From an uncultured Flavihumibacter sp. (GTDB taxonomy: Bacteria; Bacteroidota; Bacteroidia; Chitinophagales; Chitinophagaceae), in the NCBI GenBank assembly GCA_946481605.1, contig CAMLPA010000192.1, positions 1 through 6,503 on the forward strand: a stretch of 6,503 bases of DNA, in the 5' to 3' direction. The position numbers and the translations under genes were made by a program. Numbering within the stretch: the first letter of the stretch is position 1; each line of letters begins with the position of its first letter. Positions 1-5,344 of this stretch are shown here, piece after piece. The notes beneath the pieces were generated by a model that worked only from the letters and a program-made list of their open reading frames with translations, did no database searches and had not been told where the DNA came from.

Positions 1-18
1 TGTTGGTGAAGTAATGCT

Positions 19-42
19 GAATGATGGATTTTGAATGAAGTT
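19..42 (+). repeat. 24-nt direct repeat, copy 1
   Basis: This copy matches positions 432-455 at 22 of 24 bases, and the last 15 bases (ATTTTGAATGAAGTT, 28-42) are identical. The copies lie in the same orientation, 413 nt apart, and bracket the gene-poor segment. The sequence is AT-rich and of the TTGAATTTTGAATG type that I associate with intergenic repeats in Chitinophagaceae-like genomes; that association is from memory and not checked. Confidence 0.6.
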
Positions 43-431
43 ACCGCTGCTGGTGAAAATCTTCTTTAGATCAGGGTGTTTACACTGAAGAAAAGATTAT
101 ATCGAAAGAGCGCTTTTCGCCTTCTAAACTTATCGTGATTTCGAACCCGGTGCCACCGACGTTGTTTTCCGGTTGGTTCGTCCGTTGAAACACTATTACT
201 TAGGTAGGTTGTTTGTGCCGCATTGAAGAAGGAAAATACTTGTTTTGTGCAAACACGAATATGCACAGTGACTTTACCAAATAAAGCCCATTTTATTATT
301 TACCGAAAGTATTGATAGAGGAGGTCCTGCAAGCTGAAGTCGTGGCGAGGATTAAACTAAGCTTATTTTATTCTGCCCATAGTTATTCTGTTCAGTTTCC
401 AGCAATGTAAAAAGGATAGATGCGTAGAAGA

Positions 432-455
432 GAATGTTGAATTTTGAATGAAGTT
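432..455 (+). repeat. 24-nt direct repeat, copy 2
   Basis: This is the second copy of the repeat at 19-42, differing only at positions 437 and 440. Both of its halves also take part in an inverted repeat with 472-484, so this copy can form a hairpin that copy 1 cannot, because copy 1 has no matching arm nearby. It lies 40 nt beyond the stop codon of the last gene of the operon. Confidence 0.6.
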
Positions 456-484
456 TCCTCCATCCAAAACCCAACATTCAAAAT
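441..484 (-). repeat. Inverted repeat just past the operon end
   Basis: ATTTTGAATG at 441-450 pairs perfectly with CATTCAAAAT at 475-484, a 10-bp stem around a 24-nt loop. A competing 8-bp stem pairs GAATGTTG (432-439) with CAACATTC (472-479). The two share bases and cannot form together. The structure begins 10 nt after the stop of the subunit 3 gene, where a transcript end would be expected. The stem is AT-rich and no U-tract follows on the minus strand, so it is not a classical intrinsic terminator. It may instead be an mRNA 3'-end structure or just part of the intergenic repeat family. Confidence 0.45.
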
Positions 485-494
485 CTATAATTTC

Positions 495-1067
495 CTATGC
501 TACCCAAAGTTTTTCTCCTTTAGTATACGGAACGCAGGCATCAAACCTTCCCGGAGTCTCTACATAGCGCATCGCTTGTTTAGAACCGATTTCTGAAGTG
601 AAATAACCCAGCAATGTGAGTTCTTTCATGAGCCTGAAATAGTGTTTGGGTTCTTCTTTTTTCTTTGTTTTCTGGAACTCATTTTGTTCCGCGTCCAGTG
701 CGGTGAGCAACTCTTTGCGTTGTTCCGGCGTGCAGTCCATAAAGCCTTTACTGAACTTCGCCTTGCAGGCGTCTTCCAGTTTTTTGAACCCTGCTTTGAA
801 GGCTTCCTGGTCCTCTTTCGTATAGCAGTCGCGCACCATCACATTCATGAAAGCACCTACTTTAGCTGCTTTCGCGCCTGGGGTAGACGTGGTGGGGATG
901 ATGGTTTCGGCCACTTCATCTAGCCAGGCGATCTGCTTGTCGGTGAATAGCATTCCTTCGCCGGGCTTTTCTTCGGCGGTGTTGCAACCTGTAAGGAAAA
1001 CATTGGCGCCAACAATGGTACCACCCATCAGGAGTGCAACGGCGGAGAGGGCATCTCTTCTGTTCAT
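495..1067 (-). CDS. Gluconate 2-dehydrogenase subunit 3 family protein (LacC-like small subunit of a GMC dehydrogenase)
   Basis: This 190-residue protein is the likely small partner subunit of the GMC oxidoreductase encoded 16 nt upstream. Residues 1-27 form an export signal: twin arginines at 3-4 (NRRDAL), a hydrophobic stretch at about 9-26 and a lipobox LTGC at 25-28. It is therefore probably a Tat-exported lipoprotein anchored through Cys28. The mature part begins with the family hallmark ETIIPTTSTPGAKAAKVGAF (54-73), followed by a charged helical middle (83-142) and a conserved-looking end (GYFTSEIGSKQAMRYVETPG, 154-173). In FAD-dependent glucose and fructose dehydrogenases, and in lactose/glucoside 3-dehydrogenases, this kind of subunit is needed for export and stability of the catalytic chain. 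It contains no CxxCH, so it is not the haem subunit. The ATG at 1067 is chosen because it places the twin arginines at the N-terminus. Family is secure; lipidation and partner are inference. Confidence 0.9.
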   Translation of the reverse strand: MNRRDALSAVALLMGGTIVGANVFLTGCNTAEEKPGEGMLFTDKQIAWLDEVAETIIPTTSTPGAKAAKVGAFMNVMVRDCYTKEDQEAFKAGFKKLEDACKAKFSKGFMDCTPEQRKELLTALDAEQNEFQKTKKKEEPKHYFRLMKELTLLGYFTSEIGSKQAMRYVETPGRFDACVPYTKGEKLWVA

Positions 1068-1083
1068 GGTTGTTATATTTCGG

Positions 1084-2763
1084 TTACAGGTTTTGTTTTT
1101 TGAGTTCGCTCACGGCATAGTCTACCGCGCGTGCAGTAAGTGCCATGTAGGTGAGGGAAGGGTTCTGACAACCGGCGGAGGTCATAGCCGCGCCATCAGT
1201 CACGAACACATTTTTACAATCCCATACCTGGTTGTTGCCGTTCAGCACGGAGTTCTTCGGATCGGAGCCCATGCGCGCGGTGCCCATTTCGTGGATGCCC
1301 ATGCCAAGTGCCTGGTCATTTTCGTAACCGTGCACATTTTTAAGCCCAACGGCTTCCAGCATGGCAACGGCTTCAGACTGCATGTCTTTACGCATCTTCC
1401 ACTCATTGTCTTTCAGTTCCGCGTCGATGGCCAGAACGGGAAGGCCCCATTTGTCCTTTTTGTTTTTATCGAGCGTCACTTTGTTTTCGTGGTAAGGCAG
1501 TGTTTCGCCGAATCCGCCGATGCCGAAGGTCCATTTACCGGGTTCGGTCAACGCTTCTTTCAGTTCTGCTCCGATGGACAGTTCGGGGATTTCCCTTCTC
1601 CAGTCCTGGCGGCTGGCACGGCCCTGGTAACCGAATCCGCGGATGTAATCGCGTTTGTCGTCGCCAACGTTTACGAAACGTGGGATATAGATACCGTTTG
1701 CACGTCGGCCAAAATAATACTTGTCTTCATAGCCATCCACTTCTCCGCTGGCGCCCACGCGCAGGTGGTGGTCCATCAGGTTGTTGCCCAGTTGTCCGCT
1801 GCTGCTGCCCAGACCTTCCGGCCATATATCTGTGGCGGAATTCATCAGCACCCAGGTGGAGTTAAGTGCGGAAGCGTTAAGGAAGATTACTTTGGCGAAG
1901 AACTCATAAGTTTTGTTGGTATCCGCGTCCAGCACTTTCACCCCTTTGGCCTTCTTCGTATCCTTATCGTAGATGATTTCGGTAACGATGGACCATGGCC
2001 GCAGGGTGAGGTTACCCGTTTTCATGGCTGCAGGTAAAGTAGAGGATTGTGTACTGAAGTAGGCGCCGAACGGGCAGCCCAGCCAGCATTTATCGCGGTA
2101 CTGGCAGTTAACACGACCCTTGTGCGGAGCCGTGAGGTTGGCCACGCGCCCGATGATCATGTGACGGTTGCCTTTGTAGTATTCTTTCAGTCGTTTAGAA
2201 ACATCTTTTTCCACGCAGTTCATTTCCATGGGTGGCAGGAAGTTGCCGTCGGGAAGGTGGGGGATGTTTTCAATCGAGCCGGAGATGCCGGCGAATCCTT
2301 CCACGTAATCGTACCATTTCTCGAGGTCCTTGTAGCGGATGGGCCAGTCGGTAGCGATACCGTCTTTCGCATTGGCTTCGAAATCAAGGTCGCTGAGGCG
2401 GTAGCTCTGGCGGCCCCACATCAGTGATCTTCCGCCCACATGGTAACCACGGTACCAGTCGAAGCGTTTCACTTCAGTATAAGGACAATCTTTTTCGTTG
2501 ACCCAGTAGTCCAGGTTTTTTTCGTTCAGCGGATAATCCCTTTTCAACACGGGATAATCTTCGATCATCTGCTGTGTTCTGCCGCCACGGTGTGGGAATT
2601 CCCAGGGACCTTTATTGGCATTCACATAATCTTTACCGTGTTCTATGTTTCTGCCGCGTTCCAGCATCAGGGTCTTCAGTCCTTTTTCCGTGAGCTCTTT
2701 TGCTGCCCAGCCGCCACTGATCCCCGAGCCGATCACAATGGCATCATAGGTGTTGTCCGCCAT
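1084..2763 (-). CDS. GMC family FAD-dependent oxidoreductase, probable sugar/glucoside (3-)dehydrogenase catalytic subunit
   Basis: This 559-residue flavoenzyme probably oxidises a sugar hydroxyl and passes electrons to a respiratory acceptor. An FAD-binding Rossmann start lies at 8-37 (GSGISGG at 12-18, Glu35 for the ADP ribose). GGRSLMWG (110-117) is the GMC flavin-contact motif. The C-terminal domain carries HEMGTARMG (491-499), with His491 as likely catalytic base, and NPSLTYMAL (534-542), with Asn534 as its usual partner. Three cysteines, C220, C226 and C230, are spaced like the ligands of the 3Fe-4S cluster in bacterial FAD glucose dehydrogenases. There is no signal peptide: the protein starts directly with the Rossmann strand, although relatives of this type act in the periplasm. 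The subunit 3 gene follows after 16 nt and supplies a twin-arginine signal. The pairing resembles lactose/glucoside 3-dehydrogenases (LacA/LacC), but gluconate, sorbose or other polyol oxidation remains possible. The family is certain; the substrate is not. Confidence 0.93.
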   Translation of the reverse strand: MADNTYDAIVIGSGISGGWAAKELTEKGLKTLMLERGRNIEHGKDYVNANKGPWEFPHRGGRTQQMIEDYPVLKRDYPLNEKNLDYWVNEKDCPYTEVKRFDWYRGYHVGGRSLMWGRQSYRLSDLDFEANAKDGIATDWPIRYKDLEKWYDYVEGFAGISGSIENIPHLPDGNFLPPMEMNCVEKDVSKRLKEYYKGNRHMIIGRVANLTAPHKGRVNCQYRDKCWLGCPFGAYFSTQSSTLPAAMKTGNLTLRPWSIVTEIIYDKDTKKAKGVKVLDADTNKTYEFFAKVIFLNASALNSTWVLMNSATDIWPEGLGSSSGQLGNNLMDHHLRVGASGEVDGYEDKYYFGRRANGIYIPRFVNVGDDKRDYIRGFGYQGRASRQDWRREIPELSIGAELKEALTEPGKWTFGIGGFGETLPYHENKVTLDKNKKDKWGLPVLAIDAELKDNEWKMRKDMQSEAVAMLEAVGLKNVHGYENDQALGMGIHEMGTARMGSDPKNSVLNGNNQVWDCKNVFVTDGAAMTSAGCQNPSLTYMALTARAVDYAVSELKKQNL

Positions 2764-2814
2764 AACAAAATTGTTTTGATTTTTACTTTATTGCTTTAAC
2801 AGTCGTTACAAATA

Positions 2815-3699
2815 TTACACATCACATATCGTGATGGCTTGCTTCAGTGAAGCGATTTTATCGGGTTGCTTCGGAACAAATTCCTGCGCCACATACCCTT
2901 TGAACCCGGTGGAAAGAATGGCGCGCATGATAGCGGGATAATACAATTCCTGCGTTTCATCGATCTCGTTTCTTCCCGGTACACCGGCGGTGTGGTAATG
3001 CCCGTAGTATTGATGGTTCTGTTTGATGGTGGCAATCACATCCCCTTCATCAATCTGCATGTGGTAGATATCGTACAGCAGTTTGAAGTTTTCGGATCCT
3101 ACTCTTTTGCAGAGTTCCACACCCCAAACGGAGCGGTCGCACATATAATCTTTATGGTTCACTTTGCTGTTCAGCAGTTCCATGATGATGGTGACCCCGT
3201 TTTTTTCTGCCAGCGCCATGATTTTTTTCAGGCCCTCGGCGCTGTTTTTTAACCCGGTTTCATCATCCATACCGCGTTTGTTGCCAGAGAAGCAGATCAG
3301 GTTTTTGTAGCCCGCCTTCGCCACCAGCGGAATCATTTCTGAATAATTCTGAATGAGTTTTTCGTGGTACTGCGGATCGTTCCATCCTTCTGTAAGACTG
3401 ATCTCTGCACCATTACACATAGAAGAATCAAGTCCGTGCTTTTTCAGGGTGGCCCAGTCTTTCGGTCCTACCAGGTCCACCGCTTTGATGCCCAGTTGTT
3501 TTACCGCGGCGCAGAATTCTTCAAAAGGAATACCGCCATAGCACCAGTAACAAACAGAATGATTGATGTTTCCTTTCAATGCCGGACTTTGCTCCAGCGC
3601 AGCTTTTTCAGCCATGGAAAGGGAAGGGAAGGCGCCTACGGCGATGCCACTCATAACCAGGTTTTTTATCGCCGAACGGCGGGTATTAGAAGATTGCAT
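2815..3699 (-). CDS. Tat-exported TIM-barrel sugar isomerase/epimerase-like protein (hydroxypyruvate isomerase family)
   Basis: This 294-residue protein belongs to the xylose isomerase-like TIM-barrel group. It opens with a twin-arginine signal: TRRSAIK at 6-12, a hydrophobic stretch at 14-28 and likely cleavage after SMA (28-30), so the enzyme should act in the periplasm. The metal-binding set of the hydroxypyruvate isomerase / ketose 3-epimerase fold is intact: Glu174 (IIMELLNSKV), Asp210 (LLYDIYHMQ), His236 (GHYHTAGVPGRNEID) and Glu273 (AQEF), with spacings close to those of characterised epimerases. His213 and Arg243 match the usual substrate-contact positions. True hydroxypyruvate isomerase activity is unlikely for an exported protein. 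Given the adjacent GMC dehydrogenase, a 3-keto-sugar epimerase, hydratase or beta-eliminating lyase is more plausible, since TIM-barrel proteins of this superfamily are known to deglycosylate 3-keto-glycosides. It lies 56 nt after the transporter and 51 nt before the GMC gene. Fold and export are well supported; the reaction is inference. Confidence 0.9.
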   Translation of the reverse strand: MQSSNTRRSAIKNLVMSGIAVGAFPSLSMAEKAALEQSPALKGNINHSVCYWCYGGIPFEEFCAAVKQLGIKAVDLVGPKDWATLKKHGLDSSMCNGAEISLTEGWNDPQYHEKLIQNYSEMIPLVAKAGYKNLICFSGNKRGMDDETGLKNSAEGLKKIMALAEKNGVTIIMELLNSKVNHKDYMCDRSVWGVELCKRVGSENFKLLYDIYHMQIDEGDVIATIKQNHQYYGHYHTAGVPGRNEIDETQELYYPAIMRAILSTGFKGYVAQEFVPKQPDKIASLKQAITICDV

Positions 3700-3755
3700 A
3701 GTATCGAAAAGTTGAAATTAAGGAACCGATCCCGTTGTAATTGTTAAAGAAAATG

Positions 3756-5030
3756 TTAAGCATGTGCAGGCTGACGCTTTCTCATGTAGAAGAACAGGCC
3801 TGCAAAAGCGACCACCAGTATAATGGGAATCACCAGCGTTACATTGATGATTTCCGGTCCCGCTACTGCCTGTGCCTGTGCAAATGCCGCCGCTTCCGGT
3901 GTTCCGGCTGCCGCGCTTTGGTAAGTTTTGAGGTCTGCGCCAGCGGGCAGGTTCTTCGCAATGATGTTATCGTAAAAGCCCCCCATGAAATAAGTATAAA
4001 CGGATACGGCAAACATGCCCGCACCACCCATCAGGTTCATGCCCAATGCGCCGGATTGCGGGATATTTTCAGAAACGAATCCCAGCATCGTGGGCCAGAA
4101 ATACGTGATGCCAAGGCCAAAGATGATCGCGGCAACAATCAACATATTGCCGGAAACGGAACCCATCAGGTACAACCCGATCGCGGAAAGTACAGCGGAA
4201 ACCAGCAACACGCCTGATGGCGAAATACGGTGAACGATTGGCCCCGCCACAGCACGACCCAACACCTGCACGCCCGCTGTGAGCGCGAGGATCAGGATAC
4301 CATGACTGGTCACATTCTTCAATAAAATTTCGATCCACTGGTTGGTGAACAACTCGGTGATCGCGGTTCCGAACATGCAGATGAACATGAAGATGAAAAG
4401 CGGACTGGTTACAGACTTATACATCTGCGCCGTGGTTACGCCGGAAGCCACACGTTCCGTAACGGGAAAGTCTAGCTTAAGGAAAAGATAACCATACAGA
4501 AAAGTGGGGATAAGCATGGTTGCCACTTGTATTTGCCAGCCGAGACCAAGTTCGCTTAAAAAATAAACGATCAACGTGCCCACAACGATACCACCGGGGA
4601 ACCACAAATGGAAGTGGTTCAGCTTAGTAGTTTTATTGTCTGAATAAATGGTTGCCACTAATGGGTTACAAGCTGCTTCCACCGTGCCGTTGGCCATCCC
4701 GATGAAAAGCGTGGAGATGAACAATGGCCAGAAGCCTGAACTGAAATAAGGAGTGCAGATGGTGAGTACGATACCAAGCAGGTGCAATACGAATGCCGCT
4801 ACCAGTAATCGTTTCATGCCGATGGCATCTACAATAAAGCCGCCGATCACCACCGCGAGGGGAAATCCCCAGAAAGCGGTTCCGGTGATGATCGCGAGTT
4901 CCTGTCCGTTTAAGTTGAACTCTACACCAAGTTTACCGAGGATACCGGCACGGATGCCGAAAGAAAGAGAGGTTACCAATAATGCCAGGCAACTGGCTAC
5001 AAAAAGTTTGTTCCGCTGGATGGCTTGCAT
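3756..5030 (-). CDS. MFS sugar/nucleoside:proton symporter-like permease (FucP/NupG-like)
   Basis: This 424-residue inner-membrane protein has about 12 predicted membrane segments, near residues 9-27, 48-68, 73-92, 100-120, 143-160, 166-184, 208-226, 243-262, 272-290, 296-314, 330-350 and 396-415. Between segments 2 and 3, GGFIVDAIGMKRLL (63-76) is a degenerate form of the MFS loop motif GxxxDRxGRR. A polar stretch in the first half, GTVEAACNPLVATIYSDN (115-132), resembles the substrate-pathway segment of fucose/nucleoside symporter relatives. A soluble Ala-rich insert (about 352-392) sits between segments 11 and 12. As first gene of the operon, ahead of the exported isomerase-like protein and the dehydrogenase, it probably imports the processed sugar or keto-sugar with protons. 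The start ATG at 5030 gives a normal short cytoplasmic N-terminus (MQAIQRNK). The superfamily is certain; the solute is unknown. Confidence 0.92.
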   Translation of the reverse strand: MQAIQRNKLFVASCLALLVTSLSFGIRAGILGKLGVEFNLNGQELAIITGTAFWGFPLAVVIGGFIVDAIGMKRLLVAAFVLHLLGIVLTICTPYFSSGFWPLFISTLFIGMANGTVEAACNPLVATIYSDNKTTKLNHFHLWFPGGIVVGTLIVYFLSELGLGWQIQVATMLIPTFLYGYLFLKLDFPVTERVASGVTTAQMYKSVTSPLFIFMFICMFGTAITELFTNQWIEILLKNVTSHGILILALTAGVQVLGRAVAGPIVHRISPSGVLLVSAVLSAIGLYLMGSVSGNMLIVAAIIFGLGITYFWPTMLGFVSENIPQSGALGMNLMGGAGMFAVSVYTYFMGGFYDNIIAKNLPAGADLKTYQSAAAGTPEAAAFAQAQAVAGPEIINVTLVIPIILVVAFAGLFFYMRKRQPAHA

Positions 5031-5107
5031 ACCGCTAGGTTGTTTTGATTGATTGATCGTTTGGTTTTCCCAAGGGTTCCGAGGAAGGCATAAATGTAAT
5101 TTTTTTC

Positions 5108-5154
5108 CGGGTAAAATCAGACCACCTCACCCAACATTGTGTAAAATTTACCCG
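5108..5154. repeat. Inverted repeat CGGGTAAA / TTTACCCG
   Basis: CGGGTAAA (5108-5115) and TTTACCCG (5147-5154) are perfect 8-bp inverted arms 31 nt apart. The right arm overlaps a small palindrome, GTAAAATTTAC (5141-5151, one central base). The arms lie 78 to 124 nt upstream of the permease start. They could be a pair of operator half sites near the leftward promoter. Chance occurrence in AT-rich DNA cannot be ruled out. Confidence 0.35.
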
Positions 5155-5246
5155 TTTTGAAAAATTTTGTTCCTAACTTAATGCCCGTTTTACCTTGCTG
5201 CCTGTTTTGCGCACAACAATTTAACCACCAGCGATCTTTTGTAAAT

Positions 5247-5275
5247 ACAAATGATAAAATAATACCATCATTTGT
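5247..5275. promoter_or_regulatory. Candidate operator: ACAAATGAT-N11-ATCATTTGT
   Basis: Two perfect 9-bp inverted arms (5247-5255 and 5267-5275) enclose an 11-nt AT-rich spacer, 29 bp in all and close to three helical turns. The site ends 69 nt before the start codon of the rightward dehydrogenase gene, a typical place for control of that promoter, and about 217 nt from the permease start. The symmetry fits a dimeric DNA-binding protein. It could also form a hairpin if transcribed, but no U-tract follows. The identity of any regulator is unknown. Confidence 0.45.
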
Positions 5276-5344
5276 TATAAAACAGCAGGCATTAAGGTAA
5301 AATTGCACGGTAACTCCGCATATTCTAAACTTAAATAGAGCAGC

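Larger units (their letters stand above)
1..494. other. Gene-poor region downstream of the operon
   Basis: I find no convincing gene in this stretch. All frames are broken by stops, and the longest ATG-started frame (minus strand, 266-66, 66 codons) is rich in Arg, Lys, Phe and Asn and resembles no family I know. A second minus-strand frame, open from 199 to 83 and closed by TAA at 82-80, reads more like real protein (GGTGFEITISLEGEKRSF within it) but has a stop immediately upstream and no clear start. The two overlapping frames could be pieces of one decayed, frameshifted gene. A plus-strand frame open from 285 to 407 has no usable start. I see no tRNA, rRNA or CRISPR structure. The segment is bracketed by two copies of a 24-nt direct repeat. 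A promoter for a gene further left cannot be excluded. Confidence 0.6.
5031..5344. promoter_or_regulatory. Divergent promoter/control region
   Basis: This 314-nt, AT-rich gap separates the start codons of the leftward operon and the rightward dehydrogenase gene, so both promoters must lie here. I looked for the Bacteroidota sigma factor pattern (TTTG, about 19-21 nt, TAnnTTTG). No perfect match is seen on either strand. Near misses are TACATTTA on the minus strand (5098-5091), 60 nt before the permease start, and TATCATTTG on the minus strand (5257-5249), which has one base too many. Several inverted repeats and repeated GGTAAAA words suggest binding of one or more regulators, and a shared regulator would co-express the two transcription units. 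No regulator gene is present in the window, and I see no riboswitch. Confidence 0.7.

Noticed and set aside
120..165. T-arm-like tRNA fragment on the minus strand (CCGGGTTCGAAATC)
   Set aside because: Only the GGTTCGA word resembles a tRNA T loop. No acceptor stem, D arm or anticodon arm can be placed around it within tRNA length.
285..407. 41-codon open plus-strand stretch ending with TAA at 408-410
   Set aside because: It has no ATG before its last codon, follows directly after a stop and shows no family motif. An AGGAGG nearby (317-322) is not placed before any usable start.
847..2037. Long plus-strand open frame (396 codons) opposite the GMC and subunit 3 genes
   Set aside because: It lies antisense to two well-supported genes whose motifs are intact; its translation is His/Phe/Val-rich without any recognisable domain, as expected for a shadow frame.
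2766..2778. CAAAA-TTG-TTTTG mini-hairpin just before the GMC start codon
   Set aside because: The stem has only five A/T-rich pairs with a 3-nt loop, too weak to argue for translational control.
5047..5058. Three tandem GATT units upstream of the permease start
   Set aside because: It is too short to call a functional tandem repeat, and phase variation would need a longer tract.
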